11,991 nucleotides of DNA from Peptococcaceae bacterium (GCA_019421315.1 JAHZFN010000153.1:1-11991), one strand, 5' to 3'. Positions 1 through 7,700 are shown, numbered from the stretch's first letter. Numbers and translations: made by a program. The notes: generated by a model from the sequence alone, not told the origin.

Positions 1-1040
1 AGGAACCCACAGCGGAAACCAAAGCCCAAAGCAACGGAGGTTTCCGGGTCAAAGGAAAGTGCCGCATCGTTAAGCTGCAATTTTTCAAGTGCATCTTTCA
101 GTTCATTGTATTTACCGCTGTCAACGGGATAAAGACCGCAGTAAACCATGGAAACAGCACTGCGGTAACCGGGCAGAGGGAACGGTGTCGGGTGAGCGGC
201 ATCCGTTACGGTATCGCCAACCTGAGTATCACGCACATTCTTGATACTGCCTGTCAGAAAGCCTACGTCGCCTGCCGAAAGTCTGTCCACCGTTTTAACG
301 GCAGGTGTACAAACACCAACCTCCACAACCTCAAATTCCTTTTCTGTGTTCATCATCCGAACTTTCATGCCCTTTTTCACATAACCGTCCATGATCCGCA
401 TATAAGGGATGGCGCCTTTGTAGGCATCAAAATGGGAGTCGAAAATCAAAGCGGAAAGCTCGGCATTGCGGTCACCGTCAGGGGCAGGAATTCTCTGCAC
501 AATGGCTTCCAAAATGTCCTTGGTGCCAAAGCCCGTTTTGGCGGAACAAAGAATGGCATCGTCAGCAGGCAAACCGATAACTTCTTCGATTTCTTCTTTT
601 ACACGGTCGGGGTCGGCACTGGGCAGGTCAATTTTGTTGATAACGGGAATAATTTCCAAATCGTTTTCAATTGCCAAATACACATTGGCAAGGGTCTGGG
701 CTTCGATGCCCTGGGCGGCATCCACAACCAGCAAAGCCCCCTCGCAGGCTGCCAAACTGCGGCTCACTTCATAGTTAAAGTCAACGTGTCCCGGAGTATC
801 AATCAAATTCAAAGTATACTCCTGTCCGTCGTCCGCCTTGTAATTAACACGAACCGCCTTCAGCTTGATGGTAATGCCGCGTTCTCTTTCCAAATCCATA
901 TCGTCCAAAACCTGGGCTTCCATTTCCCTGGCGGAAAGTGCCCCTGTATATTCCAAAAGTCGGTCAGCCAAAGTGGACTTTCCGTGGTCAATATGAGCGA
1001 TAATGCAAAAATTCCTCGTTCTTTCTTGACAAGTTTCCAC
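1..1040 (-). CDS. lepA: Elongation factor 4 (LepA), 5' part, cut by window edge
   Basis: LepA is a ribosome-bound translational GTPase, related to EF-G, that binds stalled or initiating ribosomes. The first about 346 codons of an expected roughly 600 are present; the C-terminal part lies off the left edge. All GTPase motifs are readable: G1 AHIDHGKST (residues 15-23), switch I RERGITIK (52-59), G3 DTPGHVDF (81-88), G4 NKID (135-138) and G5 SAK (166-168). Domain II follows, with LIFDSHFDAYKGAI and the later PGYRSAVSMVYCGLYPVD stretch typical of LepA rather than EF-G or TypA. The start is GTG at 1040-1038: an in-frame TGA lies directly before it and AGGAGG (1053-1048) sits 7 bases upstream. It lies 100 bases downstream of murJ on the same strand, so it may be cotranscribed or use its own weak promoter. 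Identity is very secure. Confidence 0.97.
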   Translation of the reverse strand, partial: METCQERTRNFCIIAHIDHGKSTLADRLLEYTGALSAREMEAQVLDDMDLERERGITIKLKAVRVNYKADDGQEYTLNLIDTPGHVDFNYEVSRSLAACEGALLVVDAAQGIEAQTLANVYLAIENDLEIIPVINKIDLPSADPDRVKEEIEEVIGLPADDAILCSAKTGFGTKDILEAIVQRIPAPDGDRNAELSALIFDSHFDAYKGAIPYMRIMDGYVKKGMKVRMMNTEKEFEVVEVGVCTPAVKTVDRLSAGDVGFLTGSIKNVRDTQVGDTVTDAAHPTPFPLPGYRSAVSMVYCGLYPVDSGKYNELKDALEKLQLNDAALSFDPETSVALGFGFRCGF

Positions 1041-1047
1041 TCAAATT

Positions 1048-1053
1048 CCTCCT
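1048..1053 (-). promoter_or_regulatory. Ribosome binding site fixing the lepA GTG start
   Basis: Minus-strand AGGAGG lies 7 bases before GTG (1040-1038). The codon just upstream in frame is TGA, so no longer start is possible. Confidence 0.85.
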
Positions 1054-1100
1054 CAAAAACTTTTTGCTTATTTATGATATTCTTTATGACAATTATCTGA

Positions 1101-1130
1101 TTTATAACTTTTTTAATAATTTTTTGTAAA
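1101..1130 (-). promoter_or_regulatory. lepA: Possible weak lepA promoter
   Basis: On the minus strand TTTACA (1130-1125) and TATAAA (1106-1101) are 18 bases apart in the murJ-lepA gap. The match is moderate, and the surroundings are so AT-rich that chance matches are expected. No terminator hairpin is visible after murJ, so readthrough from murJ is equally possible. Confidence 0.3.
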
Positions 1131-1140
1131 ATCAAGATTT

Positions 1141-2898
1141 TTATTTTGTGTGATTTTCCTCTTGTTTATCCTCTGCCGCTGTCTGTTTATCGGCGGTATC
1201 AGGATTATCTTCCGAATTATCTTCGGGATTATCTTCCGCTTTTATTTCTTGAATATCTTGATTTTCTGTTTGTTTATTTTCATCGCCTTTTTTATGATGG
1301 CGGTGCAGTATTCTGCCAAATTTCCGTTTAAAAATATTCATTGCCTGTTCCGCTTCGGGCATTTGCAGTTTCAGGCTGATGAACGCATAAACCACAACGC
1401 CGACACCGATGCTCAAAAGAATTTGGATAGTCTGGATAATTTTGGTGTTGACGGGCAGGAACTGTTCGAACAGCCAAGCCACAGCATAAACCACAACACC
1501 CATAACGGCGGAAATCAAAATGGTCTGCAAAATGGATTTAACCAAAGCTCTGCCGCCGAAAGCGCCGATTTTGCGGTGCAAAAGCAGCAACAGAACACCC
1601 ATGTTCAAAATGCCCGCAATAGAATATGCCAAAGCCAAACCACCCTGCTTCATCACGCCTACCAAAAGCAAGCTGAAAACAATATTGCCGACGATGGAAA
1701 GCACAGCACACCAAACAGGCGTTTTGGTATCTTTCAGAGCATAAAAGGAACGGCTCAAGGTATGCACCGCCGCATAAGCAAACGTACCTATGCAGTAAAA
1801 AATCAAAGCATAAGCCGTCTGGGCAGTGTTTTCAGCCGTAAAATTACCGCTGCTGTATTCATAAAGCAGCCTGATGGCAGGCGTGCTTAAAACGGCAATA
1901 CCAACAGAGGCAGGAATTGTAATGAAAATTACCGTCCGCAGCCCCATAACCAGGGTTTCTTTGAATTCCTTCATTCTGCCCGTTGCCGCCAAACTGGTCA
2001 TGGTCGGGAAAACGGCAACACCAACGGCAATGCCGAAAATGGAAATGGGCACCTGCATAATCCGCTGGGCATTTCGGAGAGCTGTCAAAAGCCCCGGAGC
2101 CAGCCCCGATGCCAAATTCTGATTGACAAAAAGATTAAGCTGCTGGGCGCCCAAGCCGATCAAAACAGGTATAATCAAAATGATCAGTTCACGGAAGCCC
2201 TCATCCTTTGTATCAAAAGAAAAAGTATAGTGAATACCTATTTTCAGCAATGCCCTGAACTGCACAAAGAAATTCAAAAAGGCACCGAAAACCACACCGA
2301 TGGAAAAACCCGCAATGCCGTAGCCGGGGAAGAAATGCTCGATTGGGCGCATTAAAATCAAACCGCCGACGATAATGCCCACATTATACAGCACCGATCC
2401 CAAAGCAGGCGCCGTAAAATTTTTGTATGACTGCAAAATGCCTGTGCTGATACCGGCAAAGCACATAAAGATTACCTGAATGAACATGATTCTGGTCAGA
2501 CTGATTGTCAGCTGCTTGGTTGTGGAGTCAAAACCGGGAACCAAAATATCCACAAACTGCGGTGCCAAAACAATGCCCAAAGTAACACCGATCACCATCA
2601 AAAGCATTATCCAGTTGAAAATAATGCTGACACTTTTCCAGCCTTGTTTTTCCTCTTGCCTTGCCAAATAACTGGAAAAAATGGGAATAAAGGCGGCAGA
2701 CAAAGCGCCTCCCACCAAAAGCATATATAAAGTATCGGGAACGGAAAAAGCCGCATTGTAAGCGTCCGTGTAGCTGTTCTGACCGAATTTTGCCAGAATA
2801 ATAATATCCCGCACATACCCCAGCAGTCTTGACAAAAGCATGGCTATCATCAAGATATTGGCGGCTTGCAGCACGCCGGTTTTAGCTTTGTTATCCAA
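1141..2898 (-). CDS. murJ: Lipid II flippase MurJ (MviN family)
   Basis: MurJ is an inner-membrane protein of the MOP superfamily that flips lipid-linked peptidoglycan precursor outward. The 585-residue product shows the family N-terminus, with SRLLGYVRD (residues 23-31) carrying the paired arginines R24 and R30, then TDAYNAA with D45, equivalent to E. coli R18, R24 and D39. ALRNAQRIMQVP (273-284) carries R279, equivalent to E. coli R270. About 14 hydrophobic segments follow one another to about residue 515. The last about 48 residues form a charged, low-complexity tail with EDNP-EDNS-EDNP (555-566), which makes the protein longer than the usual roughly 510-530. The start is TTG (2898-2896): AGGTGG lies 7 bases upstream and there is no in-frame ATG close by. 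It is the upstream neighbour of lepA on the same strand, with an extended -10 promoter about 58 bases upstream. The assignment is secure; the function of the tail is unknown. Confidence 0.95.
   Translation of the reverse strand: MDNKAKTGVLQAANILMIAMLLSRLLGYVRDIIILAKFGQNSYTDAYNAAFSVPDTLYMLLVGGALSAAFIPIFSSYLARQEEKQGWKSVSIIFNWIMLLMVIGVTLGIVLAPQFVDILVPGFDSTTKQLTISLTRIMFIQVIFMCFAGISTGILQSYKNFTAPALGSVLYNVGIIVGGLILMRPIEHFFPGYGIAGFSIGVVFGAFLNFFVQFRALLKIGIHYTFSFDTKDEGFRELIILIIPVLIGLGAQQLNLFVNQNLASGLAPGLLTALRNAQRIMQVPISIFGIAVGVAVFPTMTSLAATGRMKEFKETLVMGLRTVIFITIPASVGIAVLSTPAIRLLYEYSSGNFTAENTAQTAYALIFYCIGTFAYAAVHTLSRSFYALKDTKTPVWCAVLSIVGNIVFSLLLVGVMKQGGLALAYSIAGILNMGVLLLLLHRKIGAFGGRALVKSILQTILISAVMGVVVYAVAWLFEQFLPVNTKIIQTIQILLSIGVGVVVYAFISLKLQMPEAEQAMNIFKRKFGRILHRHHKKGDENKQTENQDIQEIKAEDNPEDNSEDNPDTADKQTAAEDKQEENHTK
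1204..1236 (-). repeat. murJ: 12-base coding repeat, three copies, in the murJ tail
   Basis: ATTATCTTC on the plus strand recurs at 1204-1212, 1216-1224 and 1228-1236, exactly 12 bases apart. On the coding strand each is GAA GAT AAT, giving three E-D-N units separated by P, S and P (residues 555-566). Replication slippage or selection for an acidic tail would both give this pattern. Confidence 0.8.
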
Positions 2899-2905
2899 AA
2901 TTGCA

Positions 2906-2911
2906 CCACCT
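2906..2911 (-). promoter_or_regulatory. Ribosome binding site for the murJ TTG start
   Basis: Minus-strand AGGTGG lies 7 bases before TTG (2898-2896). It is the only Shine-Dalgarno-like sequence near the N-terminal conserved block and therefore decides the start. Confidence 0.75.
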
Positions 2912-2955
2912 AATAATATATTAAATATATTTCTTAATAATCACTCTGACATTCT

Positions 2956-2964
2956 ATTATATCA
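2956..2964 (-). promoter_or_regulatory. murJ: Extended -10 promoter of murJ
   Basis: The minus strand reads TGATATAAT (2964-2956), a perfect TGn-TATAAT extended -10. TTGACT (2979-2974) is only 12 bases upstream of the hexamer, too close to be its -35; at 17 bases the sequence is the weak TTTTAT. A start near 2949 would give an AT-rich leader of about 50 bases. Confidence 0.6.
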
Positions 2965-3195
2965 TTTTTTTGCAGTCAATAAAAGACCCATCAAAAATAA
3001 ATAATAAATTTTCCGTCAACCCCCACTTTGTGTGCGAATTTTTATTTGATTTTTTCGTAATAAATTTTCGGCTTTTTAATACTAATTTTATATTCAAATT
3101 TATATTCAAAAACGTTTTTCGGGAATTCAATATCGCCGCACGAACAACATATTTGCGGGCAAAAAAGCCGTCGTTTTGCGGTTAAAAGTTAAGAA

Positions 3196-3224
3196 TTGCA
3201 TAAAATGCCGAGATGTGATAAAAT
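3196..3224 (+). promoter_or_regulatory. Sigma-A-type promoter of the hydrolase gene
   Basis: TTGCAT (3196-3201) and TAAAAT (3219-3224) are separated by 17 bases, and TG at 3216-3217 makes an extended -10. A transcript from about 3231 would have a leader of roughly 45 bases before the ribosome binding site near 3264-3270. Confidence 0.65.
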
Positions 3225-3277
3225 AGTGATAATACAAATTTTATTCTTAATTTATTCTAAAGAAAAGAGGCTTTGCC

Positions 3278-3811
3278 ATGAAATATTTAGTGGTTATTGA
3301 TATGCAGAACGACTTTATCAATGGTTCTTTGGGAACCAAAGAAGCTGAAGCCATTGTGGAAAAAGTCAAAAACAAAATTGACAGTTGGCGTCAGGCGGGC
3401 GGCGCCGTCATTTTCACCAGGGACACCCATGATAAAAACTACATGAACACCCAAGAAGGCAGAAAGCTGCCTGTGCCTCATTGCCTGAAAAACACGGACG
3501 GCTGGCAAATTTCCGCCCAATTATCGGTTTTGCCCGAGGATTTAATCATCGACAAACCCACCTTCGGATCAACGGAGCTGGCGGCAGCTTTTGCCGAAAT
3601 GAATAAACAAGACCCAAGCCAACCCGAAGAAATTCAGCTGGTGGGTCTTTGCACGGACATCTGCGTCATTTCCAACGCCATGCTTTTAAAAGCCGCCCTG
3701 ACGGAAACTCCCGTTGTTGTGGACAGCCGCTGCTGCGCAGGCGTTACTCCCGAATCCCACCAAAACGCTCTTGCCGCCATGAAAATGTGCCAAATCAACA
3801 TTATCGAATAA
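3278..3811 (+). CDS. Nicotinamidase-type cysteine hydrolase (isochorismatase-like fold)
   Basis: The 177-residue product is a complete isochorismatase-fold cysteine hydrolase, probably a nicotinamidase turning nicotinamide into nicotinate plus ammonia for NAD salvage in the cytoplasm. The catalytic triad is visible: D8 in VVIDMQNDF, K93 in IDKPTFGST, and C129 in GLCTDICV. Likely metal ligands are D49 and H51 (TRDTHD), E60 (TQEG) and H68 (PVPHC); this Asp-His-Glu-His pattern and spacing resemble the Streptococcus pneumoniae nicotinamidase rather than the four-residue set with three His in M. tuberculosis PncA. AGAGG lies about 7 bases before ATG. It has its own promoter (3196-3224) and a terminator at 3838-3874, so it is probably monocistronic. 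Related family members act on other amides or isochorismate, so the family is certain and the substrate only likely. Confidence 0.85.
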   Translation: MKYLVVIDMQNDFINGSLGTKEAEAIVEKVKNKIDSWRQAGGAVIFTRDTHDKNYMNTQEGRKLPVPHCLKNTDGWQISAQLSVLPEDLIIDKPTFGSTELAAAFAEMNKQDPSQPEEIQLVGLCTDICVISNAMLLKAALTETPVVVDSRCCAGVTPESHQNALAAMKMCQINIIE

Positions 3812-3837
3812 ACCATATATTTTTTTCAAAAAAAAAA

Positions 3838-3874
3838 CCCCGCCCAAGCATGAAAAACTTCTGCGGGGATTTTT
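3838..3874 (+). terminator. Intrinsic terminator after the hydrolase gene
   Basis: CCCCGC (3838-3843) pairs with GCGGGG (3863-3868), with AAG/CTT able to pair inside, followed by ATTTTT. A run of A precedes the stem, so it could also act on the other strand. It begins 27 bases after the stop codon. Confidence 0.8.
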
Positions 3875-3906
3875 CCTACAAATCCCGATTTTCCTACAAA
3901 TTCCGA
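3871..3906 (+). repeat. Tandem duplication, 2 x 18 bases
   Basis: TTTTCCTACAAATCCCGA (3871-3888) is followed at once by TTTTCCTACAAATTCCGA (3889-3906), one mismatch in 18. The first copy includes the T-tract of the terminator. Confidence 0.85.
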
Positions 3907-3940
3907 TAAAGTATCAAAATATTTATTAAAATATTATTAT

Positions 3941-4019
3941 GCATTACGCAAAGCAAATATGGCATATATACCCTCAATTTTTCCGTAATTATGCCTTTTC
4001 GGCTCTCCGTTTTTGCTTT
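3941..4019. repeat. Nested inverted repeats
   Basis: Outer arms AAAGCAAA (3950-3957) and TTTGCTTT (4012-4019) enclose GGCATA (3961-3966) and TATGCC (3990-3995). ATTACG (3943-3948) can pair with CGTAAT (3984-3989), directly next to TATGCC. Because 3943-3948 lies outside and 3961-3966 inside that span, the last two pairings cross, so in RNA they would be alternative folds or a pseudoknot. No function is recognised. Confidence 0.4.
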
Positions 4020-4111
4020 TTAAACTTAAAATCTACTTATAATTCATATTAAACGGTAACTATGATATTATTTTTCAAGAAATATTGCTTTTTTCCGCCG
4101 TTTTGTATACT

Positions 4112-4159
4112 GTATAAAACATCAAATTATCACAAATATTTTGTATAATAATTTTATAC
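4112..4159. repeat. 48-base compound inverted repeat
   Basis: GTATAAAA (4112-4119) is complementary to TTTTATAC (4152-4159). Inside, ATTATCACAAA (4126-4136) is complementary to TTTGTATAAT (4140-4149) apart from one bulged C (4131), around a TAT loop. The right arm contains TATAAT. It could be an operator, a cruciform, or the hairpin end of a small mobile element; no known site was matched. Confidence 0.55.
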
Positions 4160-4184
4160 GCTGTTTATATAATATCTGTGGCTT

Positions 4185-4330
4185 TTTTTGCAGATTGACC
4201 GACGTTTAACTGCGGTTTTGCCAAAGCAAAGCAATACGCCCCCCTTTTTGCCGACCACCCCCAAGGGGCTGCCGAAAGGTTTACCCAATTTTTCGGGCAG
4301 AGCGGCAAAGCAATCTTACCGAGATTTGAG
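4185..4330. other. GC-richer island with branched folding potential; possible structured RNA or repeat element
   Basis: Within very AT-rich DNA this stretch is clearly richer in G and C. P1 pairs TTTGCCG (4247-4253) with CGGCAAA (4303-4309). Enclosed are P2, CCCC (4258-4261) with GGGG (4265-4268), and immediately P3, CTGCCGAAA (4269-4277) with TTTCGGGCAG (4291-4300, one bulged G at 4295): a three-way junction with P2 and P3 able to stack. A further hairpin, AATCT (4312-4316) with AGATT (4322-4326), follows. GCAAAGCAAT occurs at 4226-4235 and 4305-4314. The strand is undetermined because the fold exists on both. It does not match T-box, tmRNA, SRP RNA, RNase P RNA or a riboswitch core that I recognise. 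It may equally be a dispersed genomic repeat. A frame (4188-4403) crosses it but lacks a ribosome binding site. Confidence 0.4.
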
Positions 4331-4718
4331 CGGAAATGTTGAGTTCGTTGATCTTAATATTCGGGGATTTTTTAATTTTCAATTGTCAAAAAATTCTAAT
4401 TAATTCTGCAATTAAACAATTAAATTCCAATTAAGCTCCAGTTAAATTTTGCATTTTGCAATTATTCGGCTTAATTTCCCGATTTGCATTTTAAATGCCT
4501 GCCAAAGCATTTGCGCAAAAATTACAGCTGAACAAAGCTGATTTTGCAGCATTAATCCGAATATTAATTATGAGTATTAATTATCTGCAATTTTCAAATC
4601 ACAAATTATTATATATGACTTGTATTATATATTTTTATCTGTTTCAAAAAAAGCGACAGCCAAACGGCAGCCGCAAAAAAAAACCAATTATTACCGCTGT
4701 ATTTTGTATTAAAAACAG

Positions 4719-4727
4719 TGTTATAAT
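4719..4727 (+). promoter_or_regulatory. Extended -10 promoter of PFOR
   Basis: TGTTATAAT (4719-4727) is a perfect TGn-TATAAT. The -35 region 17-18 bases upstream (about 4698-4704) is poor, which extended -10 promoters tolerate. Transcription from about 4734 leaves a leader of about 30 bases and excludes the upstream in-frame ATG at 4730. Confidence 0.65.
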
Positions 4728-4749
4728 CTATGTCAAACAAGAATTTATC

Positions 4750-4757
4750 AGGAGGTG
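4750..4757 (+). promoter_or_regulatory. Ribosome binding site fixing the PFOR start
   Basis: AGGAGGTG lies 5 bases before ATG at 4763. It is inside the frame opened by the ATG at 4730, so the first 11 codons of the longer frame are really leader sequence. Confidence 0.9.
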
Positions 4758-4762
4758 TTAAT

Positions 4763-7700
4763 ATGCCCAGAAAACTGAAAACCATGGACGGCAACACTGC
4801 AGCCGCCCATGTCAGCTACGCTTTTACGGAAGTTGCAGGCATTTACCCCATTACCCCGTCCAGCCCCATGGCAGACTGCGTTGACCAATGGTCTGCCGCA
4901 GGACACAAAAATATTTTCGGTCATCCTGTAAAGGTTGTTGAATTGCAGTCCGAAGGCGGCGCCGCAGGCACCATGCACGGTTCCTTGGCAGCAGGTGCCC
5001 TGACTACAACCTACACTGCTTCCCAAGGGCTTTTGCTGATGATTCCCAATATGTACAAAATGGCAGGTGAACTGCTGCCGGGCGTTTTTCACGTGTCCGC
5101 CAGAGCGGTTTCCACCCATGCCTTAAATATTTTCGGTGACCATTCCGACGTTTACGCCTGCCGTCAAACAGGCTTTGCTATGCTCTGCGAAACCAACCCG
5201 CAGGAAGTTATGGACTTATCTCCCGTGGCTCATATGGCGGCAATCAAAGGCAGAATTCCTTTTTTGAATTTCTTCGACGGTTTCCGCACCTCCCACGAAA
5301 TTCAAAAAATTGCCGTTTGGGATTATGACGACTTAAAAGATCTCTGCGATATGGAGGCGGTTGAAGCGTTCCGCAAGCACTGCCTGAACCCCGAACGACC
5401 CTATATGCGCGGTTCCCATGAAAACGGCGACGTTTTCTTCCAGCACAGAGAAGCCTGCAATATCTACTACGACGCCCTGCCGGGTATCGTTGAGGACTGC
5501 ATGAACCAAATCAATGCCAAAATCGGCACAGATTACCGGCTTTTCAACTATTATGGCGCACCCGATGCCGAAAGAGTTATTGTTGCCATGGGTTCCGTCT
5601 GCGATTTAATCGAAGAAGTTATCGACTATTTGAATGCGCAGGGCGAAAAAGTCGGTTTGGTTAAAGTCCGCCTGTACCGTCCCTTTGTCGGCGAAAAACT
5701 GGCGGCAGCCATTCCCGCAACCTGCCAAAAAATCGCCGTTTTAGACAGAACCAAAGAACCGGGCTCCATCGGCGAACCTCTTTATATGGACGTTGTAACC
5801 GCACTTGCCAATGCGGGCAGAACAATTCCCGTCATCGGCGGCCGTTACGGTTTGGGTTCCAAAAACACGCCGCCCAAGTCCATTTTTGCCGTTTATGAAG
5901 AATTGGCAAAAGACAAAGCAGAAATGAAACCTCATTTCACCATCGGCATTAATGACGACGTAACTCATCTTTCTCTGCCCGAACACAGAACACCCGATAT
6001 TTCCGCCCCCGGCACCATCAAATGCAAATTCTGGGGATTGGGTGGTGATGGTACAGTCGGTGCCAATAAAAACTCTATCAAAATCATCGGCAACCACACC
6101 GACAAATACGTTCAGGCATATTTCCAGTACGATTCCAAAAAAACAGGCGGTGTAACCATTTCCCACCTGCGTTTCGGTGACAAACAGATCAAAGACCCGT
6201 ATTATGTTAAAAAGGCTAATTTTGTGGCATGCCACAATCCGTCATATATCACAAAGGGCTTCCAAATTGTGCAGGACGTCAAACCCGGCGGCATTTTCCT
6301 TATCAACTGTCAGTGGGATTTTGCCGAACTGGAGCATAATCTTGACCCTGCCTCCAAACGGTATATTGCCGAAAACGACATTCGTCTTTACACCATCAAC
6401 GCCATTGATTTGGCAACGGAAATCGGCATGGGTAAACGCACCAACACAATTTTGCAGTCGGCTTTCTTCAAGCTGGCAAACATCATTCCCGAAGAAGAAG
6501 CAATCGGCTATATGAAAGAAGCCGCCACCAAATCCTACCTGAAAAAAGGTCAGGATGTGGTTGACATGAACCATAAAGCTATCGACCTGGGTGCCAGCGC
6601 TTTGGTAAAAATCGATGTTCCCGCATATTGGAAAGACGTAAAAGATATCGAACGCAGCTACGACCTGCCGGGAAAACCGGAGCTTGTTACCATGGTCAAC
6701 AGCATTCTTCGTCCCATCGTCAATATGTACGGCGACGATGTTCCCGTTTCCGCTTTCATGCCCCACGCCGACGGTCAGTTTGAGCTGGGCGCTTCGGCTT
6801 ACGAAAAACGCAGCATTGCCGTTACCGTTCCCAAATGGGACGCCGAAAAATGTATTCAGTGCAATCAATGCGCCTTTGTCTGTCCCCACGCTACTATCCG
6901 TCCTTTCGCTTTGACAGAAGATGAAATTGCCAAAGCTCCCGCCGCCGCCAAATACGCTCCCTTTAAAGCGGGCAAGGGCAAGGGCAAATATCAGTACTTA
7001 ATGGCAATTTCGCCGATGGACTGCATGGGCTGCGGCGTTTGTGCTGAAGCCTGCCCCAAAGGCGCCATCAGCATGGAACCCCAGAAAACCCAGATAGACC
7101 AGCAAAAGGTTTTCCAATATGCCGTTTACGACACAGCGGAAAAACCTGATATGCACGACAACACAGTTAAAGGCAGCCAGTTCAGACCGCCGATGCTGGA
7201 ATCCTCCGGCTCCTGCGCAGGCTGCGCCGAAACCTCATACGCACGTTTGGTGGCTCAGCTTTTCGGCGACAGAATGTATATTTCCAATGCCACAGGCTGC
7301 TCCTCAATCTGGGGCAACCCCGGAGCCGCCGCTCCATACTGCACCAATCAAGCGGGACACGGCCCCGCCTGGACCAATTCCCTCTTTGAGGATAATGCGG
7401 AACACGGCTACGGCATTTACACAGGACAAAAGGTTATCCGCGATAATCTGATTGAAAAAGTCAAAGCGTTTCTCGAAAAAACAAACTCCGAAACCAGAAA
7501 AGCTCTCTGCCGCAAGTATCTGGATACTGTAAACGACGGCGCAGCAAACAGCACCGCCGCCAAAGCCTTAATTGCGGATTTGGAAAGCGACGTTTGCTGC
7601 GATACCGTTAGGGAAATTCTGGACAAAAAAGAATTCCTCGCCAAGAAGAGCGTTTGGATCTTCGGCGGCGACGGTTGGGCATACGACATCGGTTTCGGCG

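Larger units (their letters stand above)
2899..3277. other. AT-rich divergent intergenic region, murJ / hydrolase
   Basis: This 379-base gap separates murJ (minus) from the hydrolase gene (plus). It holds the murJ ribosome binding site and extended -10 at its left end and the hydrolase promoter (3196-3224) at its right end. Between them, about 3000-3190 is mostly AT-rich; 3136-3181 is somewhat richer in G and C, with imperfect complementarity (CCGCA at 3136-3140, TGCGG at 3177-3181). The only open frame, from TTG at 2970, has no ribosome binding site and no recognisable family. No gene is called here. Confidence 0.6.
3812..4762. other. 951-base non-coding region upstream of PFOR
   Basis: No convincing gene lies here. 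In order it holds: the hydrolase terminator (3838-3874); an 18-base tandem duplication (3871-3906); nested inverted repeats (3941-4019); a compound inverted repeat (4112-4159); a GC-richer island able to form a branched fold (about 4185-4330); very AT-rich DNA with AATTAA-like motifs at 4398, 4410, 4418, 4429 and 4440; a short palindrome GCATTTTAAATGC (4486-4498); a direct repeat TATTAATTAT (4562-4571 and 4575-4584); and finally the PFOR promoter and ribosome binding site. The open frames at 4188-4403 and 4495-4761 lack a start signal and recognisable protein features. Confidence 0.7.

Noticed and set aside
192..1100. 302-codon plus-strand open frame
   Set aside because: It is the antisense shadow of lepA, whose GTPase motifs are all readable on the minus strand.
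860..1135. 91-codon minus-strand frame starting upstream of lepA
   Set aside because: It runs in a different frame through the lepA start and ribosome binding site and encodes no recognisable protein.
1150..1890. 246-codon plus-strand frame
   Set aside because: Antisense to murJ; Q-, N- and H-rich translation typical of a shadow frame.
2974..2979. TTGACT as -35 for the murJ promoter
   Set aside because: Only 12 bases separate it from TATAAT; the extended -10 explains the promoter better.
2970..3185. 71-codon frame in the murJ/hydrolase gap
   Set aside because: It begins at TTG without a ribosome binding site, overlaps the murJ promoter region and its Phe/Asn-rich product reflects AT-rich DNA.
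4126..4149. Rex (redox repressor) operator
   Set aside because: The ACAAA-TAT-TTTGT symmetry is superficially similar, but the half-sites and spacing do not match the Rex consensus, and it lies about 570 bases before the PFOR promoter.
4188..4403. 71-codon frame across the GC-richer island
   Set aside because: No ribosome binding site, and the island's stems explain its sequence better than coding does; the Pro/Lys/Gly-rich product matches no family I know.
4398..4445. AATTAA motifs as a phased operator array
   Set aside because: Spacings are 12, 8, 11 and 11, not regular, and the motif is common in DNA this rich in A and T.
4495..4761. 88-codon frame just before PFOR
   Set aside because: It ends over the PFOR ribosome binding site, has no start signal and codes for low-complexity residues.
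4730..4762. Upstream ATG as PFOR start
   Set aside because: The promoter -10 and Shine-Dalgarno positions both point to ATG 4763.
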